DNA from: Talpa occidentalis
Lineage: Eukaryota > Chordata > Mammalia > Eulipotyphla > Talpidae
Direction of reading: 5' to 3'
Length of the DNA: 64,000 nt
NCBI RefSeq assembly: GCF_014898055.3
Contig: NW_023601543.1
Coordinates: 8,550,440-8,614,439 of the forward strand
Shown in pieces: positions 1 through 12,574 of this stretch. Position 1 is the stretch's first letter, and the number at the start of each line of letters is the position of its first letter. The notes under the pieces are model-generated. The model was not told where the DNA came from, did no database searches, and saw only the letters and a list, made by a program, of their open reading frames with translations. The position numbers and the translations under genes were made by a program.

Positions 1-439
1 AACATTGGCTAATCCACAGCTTAAAGGGAAAAGCTTGGGAATGAGATATCAAGAGGGAGTGAAAAAATTCACCATTTTCCTGGGAATCTAATAGGACACA
101 CTCACTTGTAGGGCTGCCCATGTGCTTAGTGACGACTTGAGTAGCTCCTAAACTCTTGCTGTCGAGGGGCATTCATTCTGTGCATGAGGAGAAAGGGAAC
201 ACTAAGGCACAGTTCAAGAGTGCTGAGTGTTGCAAGCATGTGCCACAGACATGGGGAGCCTCTAGGAGAGAAAGGAAGACTTAATGGCTCCATGCATTTA
301 AATTTCCATCTGTTCAGTAACGGGTCAGTCAGCTGACCCAGCAGAGATGGCAGTGACCACACACAGCAAAGATTGCAGACTTTAAAGAATTTGTTCAGAA
401 CATTCAGGAAGCCAAGGACAGTATCTGCAGACGTGGGGA
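1..439. other. Unrecognised non-coding sequence
   Basis: I see no gene, RNA or familiar repeat here. The 78-codon minus-strand open frame at 126-362 has no recognisable motif and is likely chance. Confidence 0.4.
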
Positions 440-532
440 TGTATGCAAAACTTTGTAAGTGTACTAAAACTTACTGAATTGTACACTTAAAATGGTAAAT
501 TTTTTAGTATGAGATTTTTATCTCAAAAATAT
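440..532 (+). repeat. L1 3'-end remnant
   Basis: The stretch around 475-500 carries the typical old mammalian L1 3' UTR ending (a 'gaattgtacacttaaaatgg' core) and runs into an A/T-rich tail. Only the last ~90 bases are recognisable, as expected for a 5'-truncated LINE-1 copy. Confidence 0.6.
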
Positions 533-622
533 TCCAGCAGGTTAGTGAAAATCAAATTATGGGATGTGATCATTTTGAAACTGAGCACCAGTGACTGTTC
601 ACAATAAAAAAGAGTCCCTGAG

Positions 623-890
623 GGCCTCCCCAGTGGTGCAGTTGTTAAGCGCTGGGCTGGGAAGCTGTCTGCAGCCTCTGCAGTGCCAGTTTGATCCCCG
701 GCCACGGGCAAGGGTCCCACATGGTGCGCAGACCTCTCCTGCCACGCCCACTGCTCCTCTCAGCAGTGTATTTCGTCAGTCTGCCTGTTCTGTTCCCCAC
801 TCTGTCTCTGGTGAATCCTCTCACCCTCCCGTGCATCTGGCTGTACCCCAGTTCTTGTGTAAATGAATAAAAAATTCTTTTAAAAAAAAA
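623..890 (+). mobile_element. tRNA-derived SINE, type A (copy 1)
   Basis: The head is tRNA-like: an A box near 635-650 (GTGGTGCAG core) and a B box near 690-700 (GTTTGATCCC, one change from GGTTCGATCCC). A tRNA-unrelated body follows, with the blocks 'gtctctggtgaatcctctca' and 'cttgtgtaaatgaataaa', then an A tail. The 11-bp target duplication gagtccctgag lies at 612-622 and 891-901. The open frames on both strands here are shadows of the SINE, not genes. Type A is defined by the 'tttcgtcagtctgcctgttc' body and a '(C)CCAGTTCTTGT' 3' end. Confidence 0.93.
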
Positions 891-1089
891 GAGTCCCTGA
901 GACTGATCAAGACCCAAGATGCCCAGATACACAGAGGGACAGGCTGAGCTGTACTGCTAGTGCAGAGTCAGCAGCTTGCAGACTATGGGGGACCCTGCAG
1001 GTAAAATGGCACGTGTTCCCTGGCGTATAAGGTGTAGGGAAAAGAAATGGATAAAGGGAGAAGCTATAGATGAAAAATAGCATTAAAAG

Positions 1090-1382
1090 ACACCAAGTTT
1101 TTTTTTAACATCGGGGAGGATTATTCCATAGTGTCTAGTGATTCACCTTTTGGTGATGAGTCTACAAGGAATCCAAGGAAATGATTACTGTAACTTTCAG
1201 GCGATCATTCTTTTTGGAGGAAGAGCAGGGCCTATATTTGCAGTGGGAAATTTGGAGGTGCTTCTGGGTGGTTATTTTTTTTTCCACCCTGGATGGTGGT
1301 TACAAGGGTGTTAATGTCATAATTCACCAAGTTCTGTTTGTCTTGTGTGGTTTTCTGGGTCTTTACTTTGTTTTAAAATAAG
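1090..1382 (+). repeat. L1 3'-end remnant (L1ME-like)
   Basis: The segment has the 'ctggatggtggttacaaggg' and 'ataattcaccaagttctg' blocks of older L1 3' UTRs and ends in an A-rich run. The 66-codon open frame at 1181-1381 is part of this repeat and not a gene. Confidence 0.55.
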
Positions 1383-4300
1383 AGGGTAAAAAAATGACCT
1401 AGATCGACTAAAGGTTGGAAGAGGTTAGAAATAAGATATGTGTAATAGGCATGTTTCCTCAGGTAAAATTAATAGTAATAAGATAAATAATAATTTGGAA
1501 CTGATGTTCTATCCCACCCTAATACTGCCATGGAGGAACTGCAAAGGAGAATCACCTCAAACTATATCTAGAATGATTGTTTTTATAAACGGAGCTGTGT
1601 CCTAACTCTGCTGTAAATGGTTCATGTGTAAGTGGGCCAGTCTACACAAAGAACATCTATCTTATGCCCATGAGTTGTCCAGGATGAATTTTTAATTTAG
1701 TCTGCCTATAAAGTCATTTTTCAAAAACTGCAAACAATAGGTCCTTTATTTAAGGGTGTCATGTTGATTCAGGGTCCTTGATGATGAATTTCAACCATTT
1801 CAACACTCATGGGAGTTGCTGACACCAGTTATTCCACACTTTCTCTTCTCTTCTCATGCCTTCATCTCCCCAGCCTTCGTAGGTGACCGCCCCTGTTTTT
1901 CAGGAACTGAGTTCCTTGCGGATTCTCTTTTCCCCTCCTGAACTCATCTCTGCCTCTACACGTATGTGCCATTCATCTCTCATGACCCTTCTTTCTCTAT
2001 AGGTAGCCCTTCTACCTCTGTGCCTTAAATTCCAAATGTCTACTGAAAAATTCATCTGTTTTCATCAGACACTCCTCAAGTATCCTAGATTGATAAATGG
2101 AAGCTTCTTTGAGCTTTTGATGCCAAGGACAGAGATCAGAGAGATGACAGAGAAGATGGTTTTGCGAAATGAGGGATTATATTTGGGATACGATGCACTT
2201 GGAAGAATGGCAGAACAGCACGCACTGAAGGCCCATGGTCTGTGATCTGTCTGTGGTTACCATATCACTGTTCACTTTATTTTTAAAATATTTATCGTTC
2301 ACCTTCTATGTGCAAAGAAATGCACTTTCGCTGTGGGGAGGGTGAACATTGAGATGAGTAGCACACAATCCTTTCCTTCAAGGAAATAATAATACCTAAC
2401 TTACCTCAATATCAGAAATATGCATAGTCGTGGATGACGAGAAGGCAGGGGAGTGAGTGGGGCCTGCAGAATGGTGAGTTGGAGGGTAAGTATGGAAATA
2501 AGCACTTGCGAGATTTCCAGCTGGAAAGTTCTGGGCAGCTTTGGTATGTTCCACACTTAGGAGTGCTTCAGGATAGTTAGGAGAAAAAAAATAACCCTTT
2601 TGTGTATAATGTATCCCCATTTTCTCCAGTATTTTAAAATTTCTTTTTCTCTGGCACTACTGTGGGAAGTGAATGGAGACATAAACCATGGCACTTGTTC
2701 TTTAAGTTCTAGGTGAGGTGATAAGTTGCATCTCTGGAACTAGAAACAAAGCAGAGATTAAGGGTGCTTCAGAAGTAAGTGCTGGAATGTCTTTTATGAG
2801 CTAACCTCTGTTCTAGGTACCAGAAGAAAGGTACTGAGATGATGAAAACGTGTCTTTGCCCCCACTGTAGTTAAGTCGTTGATCTCGTTTTGGTCCCTGG
2901 ATTATATCAAGCAGTGAGAGGCTGAGCAGATTTAGAAAGCAATGATAAAATCTTTGGGTAAAAGCTGCATTGTAGCAAGATTAACTTGAAAACATTTTGT
3001 AGTAAATACTGAAGCAAGACATTAAGTAAGGTCCAGTAAGGCACTGGAGTTGGACAAGTGAGAGTTAATTAGGATCTTGTCTACTATGGCACATATGTGT
3101 GCCAGTTCCTACACTGGCTAAATAGGAATTTGACTCATGTAATTGTGGAAGCCAAGAAGTCCCTCAATCTGCTGGACTCCCAACAGGCTGGAGAACCAGG
3201 AGAGCCAGTGATGTAATTCTATTCCAGTCTGAGGGCCTGAAAACCACAGGAACTGATATATGTCCTAGTTCATGTCCAACTACCTGAGAACCAGGAGAAA
3301 AGATTTCTGGGGCAGGAGAAGATGGACATCCCAGCTCAGTGAGAGAGAGCCAATTTTGCCTTTCCTCTGCCTTTTTGTTCTGTTCAGTCCTACAGATTGG
3401 GTGAGGCCCCACCTCCATTAGTGAGAGAGAACTACTTTACTCAGTCTACTGATTCAGAAATGACACACCCAGACATAATGTTTCACCCACTCTCTGGCCA
3501 TCCCTTAGCATAGTTGATTGACACAGAGAATTCACAATCACAGTCTCTTCATCTGTTGAGGATGGAGATGTGGGAACATTGGGAGAGAGAGTCTAAACGT
3601 AGACTAGAGAAGACTGACAGTTACAGGTGTGAAGCCGGGGAAGGGAGGAATCAAAGATGCCAAGACTTTGGGTGTAGGTGGCTGAAGGCCAGTAGCACTG
3701 CGTACCATTGAGAAACAGGTGAAGATGTCAAGCAGAAAGTCAGAAATTTCAACTCAGAAAGTGGTTGGGGCTGAGAATAAGTTTGGAGAGACTACATAGA
3801 GTGAGAGTTTACTTTCAAAATGGCAAGAAGCTGTGGTCTTCCTTTTCTAAACTTTCTGGGAACAGTCAATAATGTAGGCAAAAATGAGAAAATTGTGAGA
3901 GCACATGGGCCACTTTCAGAACCACCTCAAAGGACAGAACAAAATAGTGACTTATTTATTTATTAATAGGGGAAATAAATGACTAATAAATGACCCTAAT
4001 TGCCATTGTCCTGTTGAAAACAAATTGAAGTGGATGATGCATTGTAGGGAGGCAGAGCTACAGAATGTTACTGATTGTGAGTTAGCCATTACTGGTTTTA
4101 AACTCTGTGTACAGACTGTGTCTATCTAGTTTATCATCCGTGTTCAACTCATGGATACATAGCAAGGGCTCAGTAAATATCTAGGATGTGTGACTTGAGA
4201 GGTAACATAGAGCTGTTAGTCCTCGTGATTCTGTCTTGGAGATGTCTATTCATTTTCTCCCCACAGCTATTGTCCAAGTTCCGACTGACATTGTCATCTG

Positions 4301-4885
4301 GTCTCTGGATTCAAATAGGCCTGGAGTTCTAGTCCTGGCTCAGTCTCTTGCAGCTTCCTGACTTGATGAAACATGTTTTTGTCTTTATCTTCTTTTCCTG
4401 AAACAAATACTAAGCATTTATCAACTAATGAAAATGTGGCCTCAGTGGCAGAATCCATGATTGGTGCTGATGCTGTTGAGAGATTGCTACTTCTATTTTA
4501 GAACCCCCATAATACAATTGATAGAGAAGAGAGCATTGACTGATATTTCTCATCAACGGATACAAATGACTCTGGTCCTTGTTGAGAGGATGTGGCAAAT
4601 AAAGGGACCTGTAAGTCATTCAGTCATCGAAATGAGATCCTTTGGATTCCTGGCAGGAAGAATACACTGATATTTTTTTGCCCTAATGCAAATGGCCCTC
4701 ACTGGGAGTTGGTGCTCTCAGAGGTAGTTTATATTCAATCCCCCCAGAATGTATCCAGGGAGACAGATTTGTCTCGTTCACAGATGTAACCCCCACATCT
4801 AGCACTCTGTCCAGCACACAGAAGCTACTTAGTATTTGGTTGCCTGACTTAAGCAGGAATAGGGGTGCTCTTCCTCTTTACTTCG
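1383..4885. other. No gene; unrecognised sequence with faint L2 traces
   Basis: This 3.5 kb stretch has no coding signal. A faint L2-like end is visible at about 4130-4190 ('agcaagggctcagtaaatat'). The rest is moderate-complexity sequence I cannot assign. Open frames of 60-85 codons at 2036, 2396, 3164, 3514, 4425, 4461 and 4592 overlap one another on both strands without recognisable motifs. Confidence 0.4.
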
Positions 4886-4889
4886 AGCT

Positions 4890-5030
4890 GAGGGTATGGC
4901 ATTGGCCTCGAGTCCTAGTCTTACCACCTCTGACTTTGGCAAAATCCTTTCTGCTGTCAGAACATCAGTTACCCCATCAGAAAAATGATTTTCAGTGAAC
5001 TTTCTGTTCTCAAGTTGTATAGATTGTCCT
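4890..5030 (+). repeat. MIR fragment
   Basis: The order of motifs fits the MIR core SINE in sense orientation: 'cctctgactttggcaaaatc', then 'catcagttaccccatcagaa' (a decayed 'cagtttcctcatctgtaaaa'). Confidence 0.6.
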
Positions 5031-6677
5031 GATAAAGGGTGGTTCTTTGCACTGAATGTACAGAAATGCTGCCCAATTCAATGGACTCATATTTGACCAA
5101 AGAAGGCAGAGGAGCAGAGTCCCTCCAGCTGACAGTACATTATGCGATCCTGGTTTCATGTTTATGGCTAAAAATAGCCCTTTTTGTTCTGTAACCAGAA
5201 TGTTGAGTCCTTGTGGCACCTTATTAAATGACTGTCCCCTTTGTCAGGATAAAGACATGCCCTTCTGCAAACCTTTATTATCACCCAAAGTTTCCAACCA
5301 CAAGCCAGGTATTCATTTATTCATGAGGCCATGGCATCAAGACATTGCAACCGATGAAGCCTTCTCTCCTTGGCATAAAGCTTGTTCGAAGTGGTAATTA
5401 GAATAGAGGCTCTTAATATCAGAACCAGTCAATGTCAGCCTCAGGGGGCTGCTAACTCATGTTGGAAATTCTCTTGCTGCTTTTAATCAAGAACTAAGCT
5501 ACACAGATGCCTTTTGTAGTTGCTATTTCAGTAGAGAAAGAACTGTGCCAACGTTGGCAGTTTAATATGGCCTTCAGCCTCACACGGCATCATGGGAACT
5601 TTTTCCCCAAAGGCCCTGAGCTGGCATCCCCAAACAATTTATTAGAACTGGCCTGCGTATCTTGAAGCCTTATGTAATTGGTGTTCAAGTCTGTAGCTTT
5701 CTTTTGCCCTCTCTCCTTATCTCTACGGACTCCTAACAGAGAGGCAAGAGCACCCCACCAGCCCTTCCCTCTGCCTACATACACACTTGCACGCTCATGC
5801 TTCATGGAGACATATACACCCCTCTCATCCCGTCCCACCCGAAGTTACATACACCCTGGAATTGAATTGTGTTAGATCTGGAACAGACCAGAAACATGGG
5901 GGCAACTCACTCATTTCATAAATGGGGCAGCTTTGGCTCAAGGACAGATTGTCCACCGAAGAGCCAGCACTGAAACCTGGTTCCTCTGGCACCATCCTGA
6001 ATGGTGTGTCTCTGTTTCCCCACCGTGAGCTCAAGGTTTCAAAGAAGTACAGGAGCTGCTCAGTTTAACTCAGTGTGTCCATCATTCAGTCTCTTTGTGT
6101 ATGAAATATTGTGCTGAGTCCCAGAGGTGTGGGGCAGGGGGATGACATATCGCCCCACCCAGTGGAGGTCCACGCAGGGGGACATACAGATGCCGAGGAC
6201 AAGGGGATGGCTAAGTGTTCTCACAGAGACCCCCAGTAAACAGGCAATTCAATTCAGCAGGGTTTGGTTCAAAATTGAACACTTGTTTGGAGGTGCCTTT
6301 TCTGGATTTCGTGGACAGGATTTCCACGATGCTCTGACAAGCCGAAGTATTGGTGTACTTCTTCCTGCACTTACTCAGTCTTTGGAAGGCCTTCTAATTA
6401 AATGTTATGATTTTTCTTTTTTTTTTAAATTAATAAATTTTATTTTTATATTCCTCATTTTTCATCTGAACGTATCAAAAAAAATAAAAATTTGTCATTT
6501 GGAGGAGAGTCCAAGGAAATGGAATGTGCATAATTGCTGCTAGCAATTCTGAAAAATTAAGTATTAGGAGTATTAAAAGCTTTAAATACGTGTTTATCTT
6601 CCTACCCAGTATATTTGACTTCTAGAAATACCCTAAGGAATGCATGTGCGTTTGTGTATATTTAATTGCATGTGCAC

Positions 6678-6683
<6 letters not shown>
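5031..6683. other. No gene recognised
   Basis: The 113-codon plus-strand frame (5056-5397) and the 138-codon frame (6127-6543) show no family motif, and the latter ends in an A/T-rich run encoding Phe/Ile/Lys. I treat both as chance frames. An A/T-rich patch lies at 6410-6490. Confidence 0.4.

Positions 6684-6713
<30 letters not shown>
6684..6713. repeat. (TG)15 microsatellite
   Basis: An uninterrupted TG dinucleotide run of 30 bases, seen directly. Confidence 0.97.
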
Positions 6714-6715
<2 letters not shown>

Positions 6716-6950
6716 GGATGAGCACCAAAAGTGGTTGTTATAGTACAAGGGACAGGGCACTATTTTTCATTACAATATCCTTTTGTGTGTTTCTATACCC
6801 GTGCCTGCCATCTGTAACCTAGATGTAGGCTTGCTGTGTCCCCCTGGGCACCTACATTGAGAACAGTAACATATATCACATTGAAGTACACATGCCCACA
6901 AATCCAGGCCTTAAAATGGACCTGAGAGGTGGGTTCTATTGAAGAATTCT

Positions 6951-7284
6951 TTTTTTTTTAAATTTTTTATTAATACTATTTTACTTTTCAGTACTTTCTT
7001 TATTCTTTTTTTTAAAGATTTATTTATTTATTATTTATACAAGCACTGGGTACAGTCAGAAGCACGGGAGGGTGAGAGAATTCACCAGAGCCAGAGCGGG
7101 GAGCAGAGCAGGCAGAAGGACCGAAGTACACTGCTGAGGGGAGCAGCGGGCGGCAGGAGAGGTCTGCGCGCCATGTGGGACCCTCCTCCGGTGGCCGGGG
7201 AGCAGCCGGGGATCGAACCAGCACCGCAGAGGCCGCGGGCAGCTTCGCAACCCAGCGCTCAACCGCTGCGCCACCGGGGAGGCC
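6951..7284 (-). mobile_element. tRNA-derived SINE, type B1 (copy 2)
   Basis: The element reads right to left. The tRNA-like head ends at 7284 and the B box lies near 7210-7220. The type B body has 'cggtccttctgcctgctctg', and the tail has AATAAATCTTT followed by a long A/T-rich extension down to 6951. The 15-bp target duplication (ctattgaagaattct, one mismatch) flanks it at 6936-6950 and 7285-7299. Overlapping frames of 66-138 codons here are SINE shadows. Confidence 0.93.
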
Positions 7285-7509
7285 CTATTGAGGAATTCTT
7301 GCGCGTCTGGAGTAGAGATACAGTTATTTCACACAGCAAACAGCAAACCCTTTAAAATAACTGTCCTTTCCACCATTTCTCGCTCGCCACAGCTGGCTGT
7401 CTTCTGATAGGTACTTCTCTCCCGTCCTTTTCTGTCAGATCCCTTCTTTGACTCTTCCCCTTTCTATCCCAGCCTCTCCTCTTCCTCCTCCGTCATCAGC
7501 TCCACCACC

Positions 7510-7845
7510 ACAGCGCAGCGTCCTGTGGTTCCTTAGTTGAGCATTATCAATAAAATTTCCTGCAGTGATTGAAACGTGCTGTCACCACCCTGTGCACTGT
7601 GGCAGGCGCCAGCCACACGTGGCCGTGGAGCGTGTGAAGTAAGACCTAGTACAATCGAGCAGATAGGTTTTTAATTTTATTTAATTTTCATTGTAGTTAA
7701 ATTAGTCACACATGGCTTGCTAAGCATTTGAAATATGACTAGAGCAACTGAGGAGATCGATTTTTTATTTTATTTTAGGGAATTTAAATTGCCCAATCTG
7801 TGGCTTGTGGCTGCTACATTGCACAGCACAGCTGGGTCCTTCTTG
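7510..7845 (+). repeat. hAT-Charlie-like DNA transposon relic
   Basis: The sequence follows the order of a common non-autonomous hAT relic: 'gccacacgtggc' near 7612, 'gcatttgaaatatgactaga' near 7722, 'ttttattttattttaggg' and 'cttgtggctgctac' near 7803, ending in 'acagcacag'. The family name is from memory; inverted termini have decayed. Confidence 0.55.
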
Positions 7846-8788
7846 GGCAGACTCTAAAGCCAGGTCTCCTTGGTCTTCAACTTTCCTCAGTTGAGGGCAT
7901 GAGCTGTGAGGGATGACTCTGAGTTTTCTGCAGCATCTTAACTTGGCTTAGAAAATACAGGACAGGGTCAGAGGATTATAAGTTTTCTTTATGTTCATTG
8001 GTATGCAGAGAACAAAAACAGAAAAACATGAAGTAAATATACGGTCAGTTTGTACTAGTTGGATAACGGATGACTTTGAAATTATTTTCTGTCTTCCCCA
8101 AGTGATACAGTGGGTATTTATGATTGCACCTAGAGAAAAAATACACAACAAATATTATTAAGATACCTGTGAGGTATAAACATTTGAAGGCTGACTAGGG
8201 AAGGCATCTCTTTTTAGGGTCCTGTGCCCTGCTCGAGCGCGGTCTCTCCCCTGACCCATGGGGAAAAGCCTGGGCAGACCCCGGTGGGGCAGGCCGCAGG
8301 GACGTGTGTATTCTCCCAGTTGCTTCCTCATGTCAGGTAGCCAGCAAACAAGAGCCCCGCAGCCAAGCCGGCCCGCGCCGCCATCCCTGATGAACCCTGT
8401 AGACAGATGGAGAAGTAAATACAAGGGAGAGGTGGCGACTTTGCTGTATTTGACCTAGTTACTATTTTTGCCGAATAAGGAGAGAAAAGCTTGGGATTTC
8501 AGGCATGAAGAACTAGATCCTGAATTTGTGAGCAGAATCTTCTGCTGTCTCTTAGCCCTTGCCAGCTGTGCATTTCCTTCTTGGAATCAGGGCAGAATTT
8601 GCAGAGACGTAACGGACTCAGAATTGGGGCCTTTCCAACCCGCCCAGAAGAGGGGCCTGTTTGAGTCTGGCACAGTGGACCCACTCCGAGGGGTCTGAGA
8701 AAAGCTGCCTGATTGGGGGAGTGCTGGTACCTGATGAGACTGTTGAGGCTGAGGCTTAAATCAGCAAATAGATGTAAAGTTCAGCACA
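7846..8788. other. No gene recognised
   Basis: A moderately GC-rich patch around 8215-8400 gives overlapping 60-90-codon frames on both strands, none with a recognisable domain. No repeat is obvious. Confidence 0.35.
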
Positions 8789-8789
8789 A

Positions 8790-8945
8790 TGCCTGGAGCA
8801 TGGAGGACGTCACGCGTGGAATAGTGGTCGCCTCTGGCTAGTGGGGGTGGAAGAAATGGAAGACTTTCACATTTTATGTTATATCCTTGTGTATTGTCTT
8901 GCATTTATAGGTGACACAATTTACATTTGTAATGTGTAAAAGTGC
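8790..8945 (+). repeat. Old L1 3'-end remnant
   Basis: The 'gtggtcgcctctggctagtg' block, then 'gacttt(t/c)acattttatgtt' and a late 'acaatttacatttgtaatg' segment, match the 3' UTR pattern of old L1M elements in sense orientation. Confidence 0.5.
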
Positions 8946-9063
8946 CCTCCCTCCAATAAAAACCCAAGGAAATATGACCCCCATGTCATGACTGCGGAGA
9001 ATCTGGAGAGTGGGCTCGCAGGTCATCCTGCCTGTGCCTCCTGCAAGCGCAAGAAACTCTGCT

Positions 9064-9380
9064 GGGCCTCCCCGGTGGCGCAGCGGTTGAGCGCTGGGTT
9101 GTGAAGCTGCCCGCAGCCTCTGAAGCGCTGGTTCGATCCCCAGCTGCTCCCCGGCCACCGGAGGAGGGTCCCCCATGGCGCGCAGACCTCTCCTGCCGCC
9201 CGCTGCTCCCCTCAGCAGTGTACTTCGGTCCTTCTGCCTGCTCTGCTCCCCGCTCTGGCTCTGGTGAATCCTCTCACCCTCCCGCACTTCTGACTGTACC
9301 CAGTGCATGTATATATAAACAAATAAATAAATAAAATAAAATAAAAAAATACATGCCTCTTTAAAAAAAAAAAAAAAAAA
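9064..9380 (+). mobile_element. tRNA-derived SINE, type B2 (copy 3)
   Basis: This copy has a near-intact A box (TGGCGCAGCGG at about 9076) and B box (GGTTCGATCCC at 9130-9140). The type B body is followed by a (AAAT)n tract, then the extra 3' block 'acatgcctctttaaaa' and 20 As. The perfect 13-bp target duplication aagaaactctgct lies at 9051-9063 and 9381-9393. TCTTT just before the A tail could act as a pol III terminator. It appears young. Confidence 0.95.
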
Positions 9381-9393
9381 AAGAAACTCTGCT

Positions 9394-10434
9394 GTTGTCG
9401 CCCTGAGCTACCATATAGTTTCCACTCTGCATCCCCTCAGGCAGGATTTCATGTCCAGGCCATTATGTTTTTCATACAGTTGAATATGCTAGAAAGTTCT
9501 CTTTCTCTTTTGAGCCCAAATCTATGCCTTCCCATTAGGTCTACCTAGGTTTGCATCATGAGGGCCATGCAGAGTAAGCATCATAGATTTTACAGCATCT
9601 TAGACCTTACCACAAGCCTTGGAAGATTAAAGAGAGTTGTGTCATTTTGAAATTAGCTCTTTTCAGCCAGTTGCCAAAAGTTTCAGCTGTTCCTCAGGAT
9701 GTAGATTCCCCGCCTTGTCACAGACTGGGTTCTATGGAAGTACACATGGAAACAGACTTCAGGGTCCAAGAGGTTCACTATGGATAGTGCTTGACAGAAG
9801 GTTGAAGAAAAATCAGATTGGGGAGAGGAGGAAGTTAAGCTATATTTCAGACTCATCAGAGTCTCAGTTCACAGGGCAGGAAGCTCTGGGGAGTTATCAG
9901 AGTTGCCCAGTGGCAGACTGAAAAGGCCAGGCCTTTTGACCTTCTCACCTTACCCACTGTATGCTGTTAACAGATGGTGTCAGCCGTGGGACAGCACGTC
10001 ACTTTGCTTCGGCCGTCTTCACTTCAGGCCAGGCCGTTCTCTGCATCTGAAGCAGACCCAAAGGAGCTGAAAGCTGGAGAGCCTGCACCACGTCCCCGTC
10101 ATGAGGGCAGATAGTCCTTCTTTGAAGCAATACCTGGGCCACCCAGTGTATCTGGGTGTGTCTCCACGTCTTCCTCCCCTCCCCACACCATTCTGGACAC
10201 TTGTCCATGGCCTATTTCTTGCTTATGAACTACTGTATGAATGGAAAGATCCAGAGCAGAACACAGCATCCCCCCATGATTGTGGGACTAGCACACAGTG
10301 CTCTGGGACCAGTTCCACCCTGAGCAAGATGTCATGCATCAGTGCCTGCCTGCAAGATGGCATTATCTTTTTGTTTATTAAAAATGTCATTTCCCATTAT
10401 CCAAATGCACAAAGCTGCTGTAGTGAGGAGAAGG
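9394..10434. other. No gene recognised
   Basis: A 94-codon frame (9637-9921) and a longer one from 10101 that runs into the next SINE show no family motif. No repeat is obvious between the two SINEs. Confidence 0.35.
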
Positions 10435-10446
10435 TAAAGCAGCAAT

Positions 10447-10718
10447 CACCTTTTTTAAAAAAGATTTATTTATTTATTTATACAAGCACTGGGTACAGTC
10501 AGAAGCATGGGAGGGTGAGAGAACTCACCAGAGCCAGAGCAGGGAACAGAACAGGCAGACTGATGAAGTACACTGCTGAGGGGAGCAGTGGGTGAGGTAG
10601 GAGAGGTCTGTGCGCCATGTGGGACCCTCGCCCAGCGGCTGGGGATCAAACTGGTGCTGCAGAGGCTGCGGGCAGCTTCGCAGCCCAGCACTCAACCGCT
10701 GTGCCACCGGGGAGGCCC
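10447..10718 (-). mobile_element. tRNA-derived SINE, type B1 (copy 4)
   Basis: Read on the minus strand, it has the type B body and an (AAAT)n-CTTT tail. The 12-bp target duplication taaagcagcaat is perfect at 10435-10446 and 10719-10730. The B box has one change (GTTTGATCCC). Confidence 0.93.
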
Positions 10719-10779
10719 TAAAGCAGCAATTACTAATGAAGTGTGCAGTGGGTTGAATGTGGGTCTTGGGGTCAGGATG

Positions 10780-10985
10780 AAATTGGTGGGAGTACTGGCC
10801 CAGCAACTGACTGGTTGTGTGACCAACACATACTTGCTTATTCATAAACACTGGTGAAATGCTTTTGAAGTGATTTCAGGTGATTTTAGTTTCCTAAGTC
10901 TCTTTCCTTCTCTGGAAAATGGGAGTAATAAGCCTGCATCACAAGCCTGTTCTGAGAATTAAAGCCAACAAGATAATTATGAAAA
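10780..10985 (+). repeat. MIR fragment
   Basis: Motifs in order: 'ctgactggttgtgtgacc', 'ctttccttctctggaaaatg' and 'ctgttctgagaattaaa'. These match a sense-strand MIR with an internal divergent patch. Confidence 0.65.
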
Positions 10986-11119
10986 GCTGCTCAGCGCTAC
11001 ATCTGCAGCACGAGGCAGCTTGTGGCCTGAGGTGGTGCTCACATATTTGAATGCCTACTCGTCCCCAACTTAGGACCATTGTGCACCAAGCGCTTCTCAG
11101 CACCAACTCAAGCCAGCTT

Positions 11120-11270
11120 TGCAGTGATCCCAAGAGCAGGTGTTAGCATCTTCATCACTTTGCAAGGGAGCTGCGCGTTCAGAACGGGCTAGGTCGTCAT
11201 GTCTCTTGAGTTGTGAACCAGAATTGGAGCCCAGGTCTCTGCCTCTGAAACCTGTGCTTCCCCAAGACGG
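11120..11270 (-). repeat. MIR fragment, low similarity
   Basis: The motifs 'atcttcatcactttgcaagg' and 'gaattggagcccaggtctct' resemble the antisense MIR core and tail. Confidence 0.45.
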
Positions 11271-11289
11271 CTTAGAGTTTTCTGTCATC

Positions 11290-12362
11290 CATGTCATTTC
11301 ATTCACATGTTGAACATAGTGGATTTTCTGACAAAAGAATCGTGATGGCCAGTATTCCCAGAGCAAGACGTTCTCATTTGCAGTCGGAGGCTGCAGGAAA
11401 TGGGATGGTTCTGTTAAGAATAGATGCTTTACTCTCAAGCGTCAATTCACTCCTCCAGCTTTTCAGAGAGCAGTCGCCCCAAAGATAGACTTTTGATAAC
11501 GAAACAAGAATCAGTAGAAGGCTAAGGAAAGAAGATTCATTCATCAGTCAAGGTTTAATCTTGAATGTGAGCCCACAGGAAATGAGGATGACGTGACATG
11601 CTTCTGCAGTTTGTCCTCCACTTTTCCTTCACCTACTCCTGATGCATGCTGGTATCTTGGTGAATGGGGGGACATGAACATGGCCCCTCCCAATCCCATC
11701 AGCACCCTCCCTTTACCGAGGTCCAGTCCACGGAATTCATTGTGATAAAGCACTGATGTCAAGACAACACCCCAAGAGCCGATTGGGAGCCCTTTGTCTT
11801 CCTTTCCTTTGTCCTTTGACTCCTGAGCCCAGCAAATTCTCCCTTTGGCCGGGTGCAATCAGGTGATCGTCAGCCTTGCCCAGGGCTCCTGAATGCACAG
11901 CCTGCCCTGGGTCTTCATCCGTAATCTCGGGAGCAGGATCTCAGATGCTTTTGAAAGTGTGGAAAGCACATTATATAATGCTCATTTTCCTGTTAGCTCG
12001 CAGCTGGGATAAAACCTTGACTGATGAATGAAGCTTTCATATCTAAGGGCAATACCTAAGTCTTAAATCCTTCAACTGGCAGCAGTACGATAGTGCATGT
12101 GCTTGGTAGTGTAAGGAGCTTTAAAAACAAGCATTTTCTGCTAATTTTAGCCTTCCTTGGCTGTGAGAAGACTCAGCAGCTCTAGGGCTTCATACTTAAG
12201 CAATAATGAGAGCAGCTCTGCTCTTCGCCGAGTAACAGGGCTGGGCCGGGGTGGCGGATTCACTATATTCTTCACATTTTCTTCACTTTGTCACATAAGT
12301 GGTAATTTTGTCCAGCCAGCCACTTTCAGATCATTACCTCATTAGCTGCAAAGTATCCATTA
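11290..12362. other. No gene or clear repeat; possible conserved non-coding DNA
   Basis: The stretch is repeat-poor and of ordinary complexity. The part near 11990-12200 contains short A/T-rich motifs separated by homogeneous sequence, which is compatible with regulatory DNA. Nothing in the bases proves function. Confidence 0.3.
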
Positions 12363-12389
12363 CCATCATCATCGTCATCATCATCACTA
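12363..12389. repeat. (CAT)n trinucleotide tract
   Basis: A short CAT/ATC tract with one G interruption (catcgtcatcatcatca). Confidence 0.9.
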
Positions 12390-12574
12390 GCACTGCCGTA
12401 CTTGATTGTATCCATGCCTGAATATTGCCCTGTTTTCTTCACAGCCCTTATCTAAACCGCCTCAGAATTTTTCATTCTCACAGTTAACTGCCATCATTCA
12501 CTCAAGATCGAGTGACATTGTGCTCTTGGTCTAGTGTCCATCTCCTTTCTTCTATGCTGATTCTCATGAAAGAG

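Noticed and set aside
650..700. A box and B box motifs, considered as true tRNA genes
   Set aside because: The tRNA-like heads cannot fold into a full cloverleaf with a normal acceptor stem and run into the SINE body.
6939..7355. A 138-codon open frame with an Arg/Gly/Pro-rich centre, and similar frames at 8874, 33595, 40601, 58864 and 62109
   Set aside because: All lie over the tRNA-derived SINE and translate the same repeat body in both strands.
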